DNA from: Paracoccus sp. SCSIO 75233
Lineage (GTDB): Bacteria > Pseudomonadota > Alphaproteobacteria > Rhodobacterales > Rhodobacteraceae
Assembly (NCBI RefSeq): GCF_027912675.1
Contig: NZ_CP115757.1
Location: 2,667,501 to 2,731,500 of the forward strand
Reading direction: 5' to 3'
Length of the DNA: 64,000 bases
Position numbers and translations under genes: made by a program. Under the pieces are notes generated by a model, which saw only the letters and a list, made by a program, of their open reading frames with translations, ran no database searches and was not told where the DNA came from. How positions within the stretch are numbered: position 1 is the first letter of the stretch; each line of letters starts with the position of its first letter. Shown here in pieces: positions 31,144 through 40,537 of the stretch.

Positions 31144-31199
31144 GTGTGATCCGTGTATGCACGGCGTGTGCACAGCGTGTGCACCGGGTGTGCACGGGG
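31144..31199 (+). repeat. 11-nt-period GTGTGCAC repeat array (copy 1)
   Basis: GTGTGA, GTATGC, GTGTGC, GTGTGC and GTGTGC start at 31144, 31155, 31166, 31177 and 31188, exactly 11 nt apart. It lies just after the nrdF terminator and before a REP pair. Two related arrays are in this window at 54.69 kb and 63.77 kb. Confidence 0.75.
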
Positions 31200-31207
31200 T
31201 GGATGTG

Positions 31208-31279
31208 TTTGTGGTGCGCTGAAGCGCACCCTACGGCGCATTGTTAAAACCCGTAGGGTGCGCTTCAGCGCACCACAAA
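31208..31279. repeat. REP pair upstream of the RAYT gene (perfect 29-bp inverted arms)
   Basis: Arms 31208-31236 and 31251-31279 are exact inverted copies with a 14-nt loop. The core GGTGCGCTGAAGCGCACC is itself a hairpin, followed by CTACGG. This is the classical architecture of REP units associated with tyrosine transposases. Other copies are at 31802-31885 and 63853-63908. Confidence 0.9.
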
Positions 31280-31319
31280 TTTGACCATATCTTAACCGCC
31301 CCGTGCCATCATCCGGGCC

Positions 31320-31793
31320 ATGTCGAATTATCATCGCCCCCGGATCCAAGGCGCCTGCATCTTCTTCACCGTCGCCCTCGCGCAGCGCGGAAGCAACCTG
31401 CTGGTCACCGAGATCGACCGGCTGCGTCACGCGACATCTCAGGCCAGACACCGGCGACCGTTCACGATAGATGCAATGGTGATCCTGCCCGATCACCTTC
31501 ACGCCGTCTGGACCCTGCCGGAGCGTGACAGCGACTACGCGGTCCGCTGGGCCGCGATCAAGGCGGGTTTCTCGCGCGGGTTGCCGCCGGGGCGATTGCG
31601 GCACAGCCATGTCATGCGGCGCGAGAAGGGCATTTGGCAGAGACGGTTCTGGGAGCATCATCTGCGCAGCGAGCAGGCACGCATCGCGGCCATCCGGTAT
31701 TGTTGGATCAACCCGGTAAAACATGGGTTGGTCGATACGCCGGAGGATTGGCCGTATTCGTCGTATCGCCGGGATGGGGGCAGTTGCGCGTAG
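31320..31793 (+). CDS. REP-associated tyrosine transposase (RAYT)
   Basis: A 157-residue Y1 (IS200-type) transposase. The HUH motif is ILPDHLHAVWTLP (H59, H61) and the nucleophile is Y127 in RYCWINPVKHGLV, both diagnostic of RAYTs. RAYTs are usually single-copy and spread REP units rather than themselves. REP pairs flank the gene on both sides. The stop codon TAG (31791-31793) lies inside a partial REP tail (GTAGGGTGCAC), so the REP contributes the C-terminus. Base composition is like the rest of the genome. Confidence 0.93.
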   Translation: MSNYHRPRIQGACIFFTVALAQRGSNLLVTEIDRLRHATSQARHRRPFTIDAMVILPDHLHAVWTLPERDSDYAVRWAAIKAGFSRGLPPGRLRHSHVMRREKGIWQRRFWEHHLRSEQARIAAIRYCWINPVKHGLVDTPEDWPYSSYRRDGGSCA

Positions 31794-31885
31794 GGTGCAC
31801 TGTAGGGTGCGCTTCAGCGCACCGTTTACCAATCACCGCATACCTGATCCCACGCAATTTTGGTGCGCTGAAGCGCACCCTACGG
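31790..31885. repeat. REP pair downstream of the RAYT gene
   Basis: A partial unit (31790-31800) precedes a full unit (31802-31823) and an inverted unit (31862-31885), with a 38-nt spacer between the full copies. The core sequence is the same as upstream of the gene. Confidence 0.9.
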
Positions 31886-31914
31886 TTTGGCATCGCGCAG
31901 CTCTCGCGACAACG

Positions 31915-32250
31915 TCAAATTATCAAATCACCGTATCCCGAAATAAGTGTACCCAGAGCGATTATCACTATCTCAAAGTAGAAGATCACAACCTCAGCTA
32001 AAATGACTTGATGGCCCCAACGCCGAGCGAGATGCATTGCAACTCCACGCTCATCCTGCTCTCGCCGCGCGGTCTCAAATTCAAGCATTTTCGGTCGCAA
32101 GAACGCAATCGAAATAACCGCTCCCGCGACCATCAAGCTACCGGCCCGCTGGAACTCGTCGGCATGTCCCCGAAAATAAATGATCGCAGCGAAGACGGAT
32201 GGAACGAGAGAGACAAACGAGAAGAATAACCAGAAACCCCACCGGTACAT
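31915..32250 (-). CDS. Hypothetical membrane protein, AT-richer
   Basis: A 111-residue protein with three hydrophobic segments (FWLFFSFVSLVPSVFAAIIYF, AGSLMVAGAVISIAFL and QVILAEVVIFYFEIVIIALG) and no recognised family. Its DNA is visibly more AT-rich than its neighbours, which suggests acquisition. It starts 3 bp after the ettA stop on the same strand, so it could be co-transcribed; the ribosome site is weak. I do not assign a function. Confidence 0.55.
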   Translation of the reverse strand: MYRWGFWLFFSFVSLVPSVFAAIIYFRGHADEFQRAGSLMVAGAVISIAFLRPKMLEFETARREQDERGVAMHLARRWGHQVILAEVVIFYFEIVIIALGTLISGYGDLII

Positions 32251-32253
32251 TCG

Positions 32254-33909
32254 TCACCGCGTGAACTTCTTATATTTCACCCGTTTCGGTTCCACAGCGT
32301 CCGGGCCGAGGCGTTTGATCTTGTCGGCCTCGTAATCCTCGAAGTTGCCCTCGAACCATTCGACATGGGCGTTGCCCTCGAAGGCGAGGATATGGGTACA
32401 TAAACGGTCGAGGAAAAACCGGTCGTGGGAGATGATAACCGCGCAGCCGGCGAAATCTTCCAACGCGGCTTCCAGAGCCTGCAGCGTTTCGACATCCAGA
32501 TCGTTGGTCGGTTCGTCGAGCAGCAGCACATTGCCGCCGGATTTCAGCAGCTTGGCCATATGGACACGGTTACGCTCACCGCCGGAAAGCTGGCCGACCT
32601 TTTTCTGCTGATCGCCGCCCTTGAAGTTGAACGCGCTCGCATAGGCACGGCTGTTCATCTGAACGTCGCCGAGTTCGATCTGCTCGGCCCCGCCGGAGAT
32701 TTCTTCCCACACGGTCTTGTCACCGGCCAGCGCGTCGCGGGACTGGTCGACATAGGACAGCTCCACCGTGTCGCCATAGGTGATCTCGCCCGCGTCGGGT
32801 TTTTCCTGCCCGGTCAGCATGCGGAAAAGGGTCGATTTACCGGCACCGTTCGGGCCGATCACGCCGACGATCCCGCCGGGCGGCAGCGAGAAGGACAGAT
32901 CCTCGATCAAGAGCTTGTCGCCCATGGCCTTTTTCAGCCCCTCGACCTCGATCACCTTGCCGCCGAGGCGTTCGCCATTCGGGATGATGATCTGCGCGCG
33001 GCCGACCTTTTCGCGTTCGGACTTGCCCGCCATTTCGTTATAGGCGTTGATCCGGGCTTTCTGCTTGGCCTGACGGGCTTTCGCACCGGCGCGGATCCAC
33101 TCCAGTTCGCGATCAAGCTGTTTCTGGCGCGCCTTGTCCTCGCGGGCCTCCTGCGCCATGCGCTTGGATTTCTGTTCCAGCCAGCTTGAGTAATTGCCCT
33201 CGTAGGGGATGCCACGGCCGCGATCCAGTTCCAGAATCCAGCCGGTGATGTCATCGAGGAAATAGCGGTCGTGGGTGACCACCAGGATCGTACCGGGATA
33301 TTCGATCAGGTGCTTTTGCAACCAGGCGATTGTCTCGGCATCCAGATGGTTGGTCGGTTCGTCGAGCAGCAGCATGTCAGGCGCTTCCAGCAGCAGCTTG
33401 CACAGTGCCACGCGGCGGCGCTCCCCCCCCGAGAGGGTCGAGACATCGGCATCGTCGGGCGGGCAGCGCAATGCCTCCATCGCGACGTCGATCTGGCTGT
33501 CGAGATCCCAGAGGTTCTCCGCGTCGATTTCATCCTGAAGCTTCGCCATCTCCTCGGCGGTCTCATCCGAGTAGTTCATCGCCAGTTCGTTGAACCGGTC
33601 CAGCTTGGCCTTTTTCGCGGCGACGCCGAGCATGACGTTTTCGCGCACGTTCAGGCTTTCATCAAGCTGCGGCTCCTGCGGCAGATAGCCGACGCGCGCG
33701 CCCTTGGCCGCCCATGCCTCGCCCGAGAAATCCTTGTCGAGCCCCGCCATGATCTTCAGAAGCGTCGATTTACCCGCGCCGTTCACGCCGACGACGCCGA
33801 TCTTGACGCCGGGCAGGAAGTTCAGGCGGATATTCTCGAAGACCTTCTTGCCGCCGCCGTAGGTCTTGGACACGCCGTCCATGTGATAGACGAATTCATA
33901 GGCTGCCAT
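32254..33909 (-). CDS. ettA: Energy-dependent translational throttle protein EttA
   Basis: A 551-residue ABC-F ATPase without membrane domains that binds the ribosomal E site and gates the first elongation cycle by the ATP/ADP ratio. It has two ATPase cassettes: Walker A GVNGAGKSTLLK and GPNGAGKSTLFR, signature LSGGERRRVALCK and LSGGERNRVHMAK. The short linker with LEQKSKRMAQEAREDKAR and the C-terminus KRVKYKKFTR are EttA-specific. The start at 33909 (MAAYEFVYHMDGVSK) matches family N-termini. Confidence 0.96.
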   Translation of the reverse strand: MAAYEFVYHMDGVSKTYGGGKKVFENIRLNFLPGVKIGVVGVNGAGKSTLLKIMAGLDKDFSGEAWAAKGARVGYLPQEPQLDESLNVRENVMLGVAAKKAKLDRFNELAMNYSDETAEEMAKLQDEIDAENLWDLDSQIDVAMEALRCPPDDADVSTLSGGERRRVALCKLLLEAPDMLLLDEPTNHLDAETIAWLQKHLIEYPGTILVVTHDRYFLDDITGWILELDRGRGIPYEGNYSSWLEQKSKRMAQEAREDKARQKQLDRELEWIRAGAKARQAKQKARINAYNEMAGKSEREKVGRAQIIIPNGERLGGKVIEVEGLKKAMGDKLLIEDLSFSLPPGGIVGVIGPNGAGKSTLFRMLTGQEKPDAGEITYGDTVELSYVDQSRDALAGDKTVWEEISGGAEQIELGDVQMNSRAYASAFNFKGGDQQKKVGQLSGGERNRVHMAKLLKSGGNVLLLDEPTNDLDVETLQALEAALEDFAGCAVIISHDRFFLDRLCTHILAFEGNAHVEWFEGNFEDYEADKIKRLGPDAVEPKRVKYKKFTR

Positions 33910-34055
33910 CGGGCGCTCCTGTCGGAAAAACGAGTTCGGAGTTATTTAGGCGATCATCGGGACGAATTGAAGCGCTCACTTGCACGGGCGGCGGCAAGAC
34001 CGCCCCCGCACGGCAAAAACGGGGGGGCGATCCGCTTGTGGCGTTGATCCTGCAC

Positions 34056-34499
34056 CTAGTCGGCGTCCCATTCGCGCAATGCGCCGTTCGGGGCGTATTC
34101 GGCTTCGAACCAGCGGCCTTCGGCATCGCGGGCGTCGATTTCGAAACCATCATCCTTGAACTCGATGCTTTCGAATACGCCATTTACCGGGAAACGGTCC
34201 GCGTTCAGCAGAACCTCCGGCAATACGGCACGCACCTCGGAGACGGGTGCGGGGCGGGAATGGCTGGCCTCGATCTCCTCCAGCGATCCGTCGCGATGAA
34301 AGTCGATTTCAATCCTGACACCGCCGGGCAGCGTGCCTTCCAGATCCGGGCCGCGGCGATTGCCCGGATTGATGTCGGTTTTCGACAGGGACAGCGTATG
34401 AGCGACCTTTTCAATCGCCGCCCGGTCGGGTGCGGTTTCCTGCCCGATCGCGGGCAAGACGAGCAATCCGGCGAGAAGCGGCGCGGTCAGATATTTCAT
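34056..34499 (-). CDS. Secreted PepSY-like small protein
   Basis: A 147-residue protein: signal peptide (MKYLTAPLLAGLLVLPAIG, cleaved near QETA) and a compact alpha/beta domain with PGGVRIEIDFHRDGSLEEIE and FEAEYAPNGALREWDAD, the duplicated strand-hairpin pattern of PepSY-like periplasmic proteins. Function is unknown. I start at 34499, 7 bp after AAGGAG; a start 15 bp upstream (MKEIVM) is possible. Transcribed on its own. Confidence 0.65.
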   Translation of the reverse strand: MKYLTAPLLAGLLVLPAIGQETAPDRAAIEKVAHTLSLSKTDINPGNRRGPDLEGTLPGGVRIEIDFHRDGSLEEIEASHSRPAPVSEVRAVLPEVLLNADRFPVNGVFESIEFKDDGFEIDARDAEGRWFEAEYAPNGALREWDAD

Positions 34500-34613
34500 T
34501 ACAATCTCCTTCATTGCGGACTGTAGGGATCAGTCAATCAAGCAACGCGTGGGCTTGCGGGTGGTTTCCGCCGTCGGCCCGGACAAAACGGACCTGTCGG
34601 ACGCGCGCGCAGA

Positions 34614-36398
34614 TCAGCGCAGCGCGGCGTTGAAATCCCGGTCAAAATGCGATCTCAGAAAATCGTATTGGGCGGAAAAGCGGCGCGACAGAATCTCGCG
34701 GATCCCGGCATCGGGCATATTGTCGGGTTCGGGCAGCGAAAATACGCGGCGGTCCAGATCCGTGTAGTCATGCGGCGGCAGGTCGAGGAAGCGCTCGATA
34801 CGGCGCATGAGGGACGCGGGCATGCTGGCGATATGGCCATAGGGCAGGACCAGCAGCCTGTCCGCGCCCAGCCGGGCTTGCCAGCGGGGCAGATAGGCGG
34901 CGTAGTCGCCACGGTCGGCCAACACCTGCTCATTCTCTGCCGCCTCAAACCATTCATCATCGGTTTCGGGTTTCTGCCCGCGCCGGTGCATGTTCATGCG
35001 CAGTTGCGACATGGCGCGGTCGACCGGGTCGCGGATCAGGTAGATGAACTGCGCGTCGGGCAGATAACTGGCGATGTGGTCGACGCCATCGTCAGGCAGG
35101 CAGGAATAGGCGGGGGTGATGTCCAGCGGGCGGGTGTTCGCGGAGGCCGGGGCGAAGATGCCGCGATACCAGTCATCGGTGAACGGCTCCCCCGCCAGCG
35201 CATCGAGCCAAGCGGCCAGTTGCGACGGTATCGGGCGGTTTTTGCGGCGAAACCGGCTGCGGACGGACCGGATAAAGCCCGCGACATGCTGCGGTGTCCA
35301 TTTCCGGTGTCCTGGGCAGAACAGATGGTCGAAATAATGCGCCTCTTTCATCGGCGGCGCCCAGATGCCGGGATGCTGGGCAAGCGCCCTGTGCAGCCAG
35401 CTTGTGCCCGCCTTTTGCGCGCCGATGCCGATCACGCTGGGCAGGCGCGGTTGCGGCGGATCGAGCCAGAGTGGGGGCTGTTCATTCAGCCGCACTATGT
35501 GCGGGACGGACGGCGAGGTCGGCGCAGACGCCTCTGCCGCGCCGAGGGCGGCGTTGAACGCCTCGTCGAAATGCGCGCGCAGGAAATCATATTGCGCGGC
35601 AAAGCGGGCGCGCAGCATCCGCCGCCCTTCCTCCGGGAATTCGGGCGCGGCGCTGCCCTTGAACACATGGGCGGTCAGGGTGGGATAGTCATATTCTGCA
35701 ATCCCCAGAAACGCCTCGACCTCGCGCATCAGCCCAGCCGGGTCGCTGGCGATGCGGCCATAGGGCAGGATCAGCAGCCGGTCGGGGCCAAAGCGCGCCT
35801 GCCAGCGGGGAATATAGGTGGCATAGTCGCCGTGATTATCCAGAACCGGATCGTCGAGATGGGCCAGATAGCCCTCCGGGGTCTTCGGCAGTGTCTTGTG
35901 GCGGCTGAGATTCATCCGAAGCTGCGAGATCGCCCGATCCACCGGATCGCGGATCAGGTAGATGAATTTCGCATTGGGCAGAAATGTCGCGACCTCATCG
36001 ACAGCTTTTTCGGGCAGCGTCGAATATTCGGGTGTCGAATCCAGCGGCAGGGTGCCAGGCGGCGCGGGCGAGAAAATGCGGCGATACCAACCGGGGGTGA
36101 ACATCTGTTCCGATGTCATCTCGTCCAGATAGCGCCGCATATCCTGCGGGATCGGCTCCCCCTTCGCGGTGGCGCGACGCTCGATCCCCTGAATGGAGCG
36201 TTTGAAATGCCAGGGCAGCCATTTCATGTTCTCCGGCACATGGCGGCCGTCGAAATAATGAAGCTCCTTGACGGGTGCTGCCCAGATTTTCGGATGCGCG
36301 CTAAGCTGAGTGTGCAGCCAGGTCGTGCCGGCCTTCTGGGCCCCGATGCAAACGACGCGCGGTTTGCGCGGTTTGCCGTCGGTGACCCAGCCCGTCAC
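34614..36398 (-). CDS. Tandem double-domain sulfotransferase
   Basis: A 594-residue protein made of two sulfotransferase domains in one frame. Domain 1 has the PAPS 5'-phosphosulfate loop [11 protein letters not shown] (19-29) and the 3'-phosphate motif [16 protein letters not shown] (148-163); domain 2 repeats these as [11 protein letters not shown] (326-336) and [16 protein letters not shown] (454-469), with the same spacing of about 306 residues. Both copies keep the key Lys/Ser/Arg residues, so both may be active. This looks like an internal duplication and fusion. It overlaps the rimO stop by 4 bp (ATGA), so it follows rimO in an operon. The acceptor (lipid, saccharide or protein) is unknown. 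Confidence 0.85.
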   Translation of the reverse strand: MTGWVTDGKPRKPRVVCIGAQKAGTTWLHTQLSAHPKIWAAPVKELHYFDGRHVPENMKWLPWHFKRSIQGIERRATAKGEPIPQDMRRYLDEMTSEQMFTPGWYRRIFSPAPPGTLPLDSTPEYSTLPEKAVDEVATFLPNAKFIYLIRDPVDRAISQLRMNLSRHKTLPKTPEGYLAHLDDPVLDNHGDYATYIPRWQARFGPDRLLILPYGRIASDPAGLMREVEAFLGIAEYDYPTLTAHVFKGSAAPEFPEEGRRMLRARFAAQYDFLRAHFDEAFNAALGAAEASAPTSPSVPHIVRLNEQPPLWLDPPQPRLPSVIGIGAQKAGTSWLHRALAQHPGIWAPPMKEAHYFDHLFCPGHRKWTPQHVAGFIRSVRSRFRRKNRPIPSQLAAWLDALAGEPFTDDWYRGIFAPASANTRPLDITPAYSCLPDDGVDHIASYLPDAQFIYLIRDPVDRAMSQLRMNMHRRGQKPETDDEWFEAAENEQVLADRGDYAAYLPRWQARLGADRLLVLPYGHIASMPASLMRRIERFLDLPPHDYTDLDRRVFSLPEPDNMPDAGIREILSRRFSAQYDFLRSHFDRDFNAALR

Positions 36399-37759
36399 AA
36401 CCGACCCCAGAGGTCGTATTCGCCAGCCTCATCGACGGTGACGGCGACGATGTCGCCGGGGTTCAGCGCCCCGAACCCGTCATCGATGAACAGATTGCCG
36501 TCGATTTCGGGCGCATCGGCCTTGGTGCGGCAGGTGGCGCCCTGTTCGTCGACCTCGTCCACGATCACCTCAAGCCGCTGGCCGACCTTGGCGGCGAGCT
36601 TGGCTTCGCTGATCGCCTGAGCTTTCTGCATGAAGCGGTCGAAACGGTCCTGCTTGATCTCGTCCGGGACGTGGTCGGGCAGATCATTCGCCCGTGCGCC
36701 TGCGACGTTTTCGTATTGGAAGCAGCCGACACGATCAAGCTGCGCCTCGTCCAGCCAGTCGAGCAGGGTCTGAAATTCCGCCTCCGTCTCGCCGGGGTAA
36801 CCGACGATGAAAGTCGAACGCAGGGTGATGTCCGGGCAATCCGCGCGCCATGCCGCGATCTCATCCAGCGTTTTCGCCGCCGCTGCCGGGCGGGCCATGC
36901 GTTTGAGCGTATCCGGGTGGGCGTGCTGGAAGGGGATGTCCAGATAAGGCAGCACCAGCCCTTCCGCCATCAGCGGGATCAGGTTGCGCACATGCGGATA
37001 GGGATAGACGTAGTGCAGCCGCACCCAAGCGCCCAGACCGCCCAGATCGCGGGCCAGATCGGTGATATGCGCACGATGGCCACGGGTTTCGGCATGTTTC
37101 AGATCCACCCCATAGGCCGAGGTATCCTGCGAGATGACCAGCAGTTCCTTCACCCCCGCCTCGACCAGCTTTTCCGCCTCGCGGATGACGGCATGGGCAG
37201 GGCGGCTGGCCAGACGGCCGCGCATATCGGGGATGATGCAGAATTTGCATTTGTGGTTACAGCCTTCGGAAATCTTCAGATAGCTGTAATGGCGTGGGGT
37301 CAGGCTGACGCTGCTGGCAGGCAGCAGGTCCACGAAAGGATCGGGGCTGGGCGGCACCGCGCCATGCACCGCGTCCAGCACCTGTTCATATTGATGCGGC
37401 CCGGTGACGGCCAGCACCTTTGGATGTGCGCCGGTGATATAATCGGGCTCCGCCCCCAGACAGCCGGTGACGATCACCCGCCCGTTCTCCGTCAGCGCCT
37501 CGCCAATCGCATCCAGCGATTCCGCCTTGGCACTGTCGAGGAAGCCGCAGGTGTTCACAATCACCGCGTCCGCGCCGGAATAATCGGGGCTGATCGCATA
37601 GCCCTCCGCCCGCAGCCGGGTCAGAATGCGTTCGCTGTCCACCAGCGCCTTCGGGCAGCCAAGGCTGACCATACCGATGGTTGGCTGGCCGTCACGACGG
37701 GCATCCGGCACGGCGGCGCGGGCAAGGTCGGGGCGAAGCTGGGGCGGGTTCTGGCTCAT
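36395..37759 (-). CDS. rimO: Ribosomal protein uS12 methylthiotransferase RimO
   Basis: Radical-SAM enzyme of 454 residues that methylthiolates Asp89 of ribosomal protein S12. The N-terminal UPF0004 domain has the three Fe-S cysteines ([25 protein letters not shown]); [13 protein letters not shown] supplies the radical cluster; a TRAM domain ends the protein. The start at 37759 ([11 protein letters not shown]) follows AGGAC; a longer frame is less like the family. Confidence 0.95.
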   Translation of the reverse strand: MSQNPPQLRPDLARAAVPDARRDGQPTIGMVSLGCPKALVDSERILTRLRAEGYAISPDYSGADAVIVNTCGFLDSAKAESLDAIGEALTENGRVIVTGCLGAEPDYITGAHPKVLAVTGPHQYEQVLDAVHGAVPPSPDPFVDLLPASSVSLTPRHYSYLKISEGCNHKCKFCIIPDMRGRLASRPAHAVIREAEKLVEAGVKELLVISQDTSAYGVDLKHAETRGHRAHITDLARDLGGLGAWVRLHYVYPYPHVRNLIPLMAEGLVLPYLDIPFQHAHPDTLKRMARPAAAAKTLDEIAAWRADCPDITLRSTFIVGYPGETEAEFQTLLDWLDEAQLDRVGCFQYENVAGARANDLPDHVPDEIKQDRFDRFMQKAQAISEAKLAAKVGQRLEVIVDEVDEQGATCRTKADAPEIDGNLFIDDGFGALNPGDIVAVTVDEAGEYDLWGRL

Positions 37760-37829
37760 CGCCGGAGTCCTAGGCGCAGCCATTTGCAAAAGCAAGAAGC
37801 CGCGTTCGCGATCCGGGATCGGTGCATGA

Positions 37830-37858
37830 CGGGCCGGTCACATGAGGCGACCGGCCCG
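37830..37858 (-). terminator. Strong hairpin between rimO and the HdeD-like gene
   Basis: CGGGCCGGTC (37830-37839) and GACCGGCCCG (37849-37858) form a perfect 10-bp stem with a 9-nt loop. It lies just 3' of the HdeD-like gene on the minus strand, but has no T-run, so it is a possible Rho-independent-like stop or RNA stabiliser. Confidence 0.5.
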
Positions 37859-37866
37859 CAGTTTCG

Positions 37867-38391
37867 TCAGGCCGCCCCGTCGGTGGCTTCGCGGGTCCCG
37901 GACAGGCCGATCAGCGCGATACCGTTGGAGATCAGCTCAACCGCCAGCATCACGCCAAGGATGGTCAGCGCCGAGGCCGGGAAGTTGGAGAAGATCATGA
38001 TCGACAGGATGATCGACAGCGCACCGCTGAGCAGCAGCAGCCAGAAACCGCCGGTTTTGCGCAGCGAGAACGAGGCAACGGCCTTGAAGATGCCGTTGAC
38101 GAGGAACAGCGACGCGGCAAGGATGGTCAGCGATACGACGCCGGCCAGCGGATTGCGCAGCATCACGATGCCAAGGATCACACAGGCGATGCCCAGAAGG
38201 ATGATCCAGATCCGTCCGCCCCAGCCCTTGACCTGGAAAGCGGCGATGATTTCAAGAATACCAATAAACAGGAACGACCAGCCTGCGATCAGTTCGGCGG
38301 TCAGGGTCGCGGCCAGAGGATTGGCAAGCGCGAGAATACCGGCGAGGATCGAAAGCACGCCGACGATAATCCACAAGATACGAGCAGTCAT
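37867..38391 (-). CDS. HdeD family membrane protein (DUF308)
   Basis: A 174-residue protein with six hydrophobic helices. The N-terminal LWIIVGVLSILAGILALANP and the WSFLFIGILEIIAAF segment are the repeated DUF308/HdeD motif (G-x-L-x-I-x-x-G). E. coli HdeD contributes to acid resistance at high cell density; whether that applies here is not known. Monocistronic. Confidence 0.85.
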   Translation of the reverse strand: MTARILWIIVGVLSILAGILALANPLAATLTAELIAGWSFLFIGILEIIAAFQVKGWGGRIWIILLGIACVILGIVMLRNPLAGVVSLTILAASLFLVNGIFKAVASFSLRKTGGFWLLLLSGALSIILSIMIFSNFPASALTILGVMLAVELISNGIALIGLSGTREATDGAA

Positions 38392-38572
38392 AGCAACTCT
38401 CCTAAGACGTTAAGTAAGCGCGTGTTCCCCCTTTCTTATGGCGATAGCGCGCCAGAATCACCCCTTCGTGATTATTCCACCCAAGGGCTGTGCCAAATTT
38501 GCCGAGCAGCGGCGCGAAATGTCACGCTATTGTGGCTTTCCCGTACGGCATCCCCTGCCGCAATATCCGCGC

Positions 38573-39031
38573 ATGAGACCCATCCGGCTTGACATCGTTT
38601 TTGCCCTGTTTCTGCTGATTTGCACCCCGGCTGTCGCGCAGCAGCGGATCGTGGAGCGGGACACATATATCGACATCTGGAACCATTCCGGCGGAAATGT
38701 GCTGGAAATGGTGCAGCTTCGCAACAAGCTGGCCCGGTCAGGCAAGGAGATCCGCCTGCGCGGCTATTGCCGGTCTGCCTGCACAATGCTCATCACCTTG
38801 CCGAATGCCTGTATCGGACCGCGCTCGATGATCGGGTTTCATGCGCCACGGATCAAGGGCACGAACATCATCCCGCCCTTTGTCGATCAGATCATGGCCG
38901 CCCATTATCGGGGCGAGATCCTGCGGCGCTGGAATAGCGAGTGGCGGTATAGTCTGGAGATGGTGCGGATCGGCGCGCCGGAATATCTGAAGCTGGACCC
39001 TGCAACCAAGGTCTGTCCGATGCCCGACTGA
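38573..39031 (+). CDS. ClpP/crotonase-fold periplasmic protein (COG3904-like)
   Basis: A 152-residue protein: signal peptide (IVFALFLLICTPAVAQ) and a small domain with HSGGNVLEMVQLRNKLARSG followed by RGYCRSACTMLITLPNACIG and SMIGFHAPR. The arrangement resembles ClpP/SppA-type active sites, with S68 in RSACTM as the candidate nucleophile, and the usual GFHAP strand. The start at 38573 (MRPIRLDIVF) is chosen for the signal peptide. No other function is clear. Confidence 0.65.
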   Translation: MRPIRLDIVFALFLLICTPAVAQQRIVERDTYIDIWNHSGGNVLEMVQLRNKLARSGKEIRLRGYCRSACTMLITLPNACIGPRSMIGFHAPRIKGTNIIPPFVDQIMAAHYRGEILRRWNSEWRYSLEMVRIGAPEYLKLDPATKVCPMPD

Positions 39032-39098
39032 CCGGGTTCCCGGCAGCGACGCGGGATGCCGGGCCGCCCGTTCAGGCAGCCCGGACAGATTGGCAGGA

Positions 39099-40436
39099 TT
39101 ATTCCGCCGACAGCATTTCCGGCACGGACAGCAGGATGAACTCGTTATCCGCAGCCTTGCCGATTTCGCGACCGCCCGAGAAGGGCAGGTTGTTGTCGTT
39201 GGCGACGAGGATATGGGTTTCATCGACGCGGGCGACATCTTCGATGGTCACGAAGGGGAAGGTCAGCTTGCCCTCTTCGGCGGCGGTGCCGGGCAGCGCC
39301 AGACCGTCGGGATCGTTGATGTCGAGCAGGTTGATATGGCCGATGCGGCGCATATTACCCTCTTCATCGGTGCTGGCGGTGTCGACCAGAACGATGTTCT
39401 TGACCAAAGCCGGGCTCGGGTAGCAGGCCGAGACATCCGTCGCGCCCTCGGCACAGGCATTGGCGGCGTCGCCCTCGCCATTGTCACGCTCGATCACCAG
39501 CGCGCGGGTGGCATCGATGAAGTTGAAATCACCGATGGCGGCGGCACCCTCGGACAGTTTGAAGCCGTAGCGGTCGCCGGTCCATTCGCCGGTTTTCGGA
39601 TCGAAGGTCTGAACCAGCAGCGAATCGCCCTCCGGCTCGCCATTCTCGCCCAGAAGCGGCTTCTCCATCATCGCCCAAAGGAGGCCGGTTTCCGGGTTCA
39701 GCGCCATGCCTTCATAGCCGCCCGAACGCTGCACGCGATAATCGGTGCCAGCGGCGGCAGGAACGATGGTCCCGGCGGTGTCGGGGCCGGTCAGGACCGC
39801 ACCTTCCAGCAGCGTCGGGTAAACGCCAAGCACCTTGCCGGTCAGGTCGGCACGGATCAGGTTCGGGCCGAACTCCTCGCCAATCCAGATTTCACCGTCG
39901 ACATACTGGATGCTTTCCGGGTCGAAATCGGCGCCGGTCAGATAGCGGCTGTCGGTCGCTTCGTTGGTGATGCGGAAAGGCACCTTGCCGTCAGGATCGT
40001 GCAGAAAGATCGTCTCCCGACGTTCGACCGTGCCGTTTTCGAAATCGGGCATCATGCGATGGAAGAACAGCGCCGCATCGGGGCTGTTCACCTTGCGACC
40101 GAAACCGTTATCGGTCAGCACGAACCAGCTTCCATCCTCGGCCCGGTTCATGGCGAGACCGGACATGCCCTGAACCGGCTGACCCATGAAGGGCAGGAAA
40201 ACGCCGGTCGGATGTTCGCCCGACTTGCCCTCGACGCTCATCGGGGTGTCGTTGCGGGTGTTGGTGGTGAACTTGGCCGAGACCCACAGATCGCGCGGCG
40301 CATCGGCGGGTGGTGCCACCATCGTCATGGCAGGCAGCCGGGCGTGACCGGCAAGGGTGGCGGGGAAGGTCTGTTCCTCCTGCGCGAAGGCCGGCAGGGC
40401 CACGGTGCAGGCGAGGAAAGCAACGGTATAACGCAT
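39099..40436 (-). CDS. Phytase-like esterase domain protein, larger paralogue
   Basis: A 445-residue secreted protein (signal peptide MRYTVAFLACTVALPAFA) with the esterase-like phytase domain: VQGMSGLAMNRAEDGSWFVL, GADFDPESIQYVDGEIWIGE and GGYEGMALNPETGLLWAM are the repeated motifs. It is longer than the 297-residue relative at 17.7 kb because of insertions with GDSLLVQTFDPKTGEW and several acidic loops. I start at 40436, 8 bp after AAGGA, rather than at MSLM upstream. Role unknown; periplasmic phosphate-ester or calcium-binding activity is a guess. Confidence 0.8.
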   Translation of the reverse strand: MRYTVAFLACTVALPAFAQEEQTFPATLAGHARLPAMTMVAPPADAPRDLWVSAKFTTNTRNDTPMSVEGKSGEHPTGVFLPFMGQPVQGMSGLAMNRAEDGSWFVLTDNGFGRKVNSPDAALFFHRMMPDFENGTVERRETIFLHDPDGKVPFRITNEATDSRYLTGADFDPESIQYVDGEIWIGEEFGPNLIRADLTGKVLGVYPTLLEGAVLTGPDTAGTIVPAAAGTDYRVQRSGGYEGMALNPETGLLWAMMEKPLLGENGEPEGDSLLVQTFDPKTGEWTGDRYGFKLSEGAAAIGDFNFIDATRALVIERDNGEGDAANACAEGATDVSACYPSPALVKNIVLVDTASTDEEGNMRRIGHINLLDINDPDGLALPGTAAEEGKLTFPFVTIEDVARVDETHILVANDNNLPFSGGREIGKAADNEFILLSVPEMLSAE

Positions 40437-40537
40437 GAGACTCATCCTTGATTAGCAACAGGTAAATTCTTGCTAATTCAACGACATGACAGTCTTACGG
40501 CGAAATCATTGCGAAAACATGGCGTTTTGGTCAGTTA

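Noticed and set aside
31144-31199. Repeat array considered as a CRISPR
   Set aside because: Unit of 11 nt with no spacer, only five copies, no cas genes in the window.
34614-36398. Sequence error joining two sulfotransferase genes
   Set aside because: The two halves are diverged, joined by a plausible linker (about residues 285-320) with no frameshift; a single continuous frame is the simplest reading.
34647-36620. A 657-residue plus-strand frame over the sulfotransferase
   Set aside because: Overlaps the double sulfotransferase entirely and has low-complexity composition.
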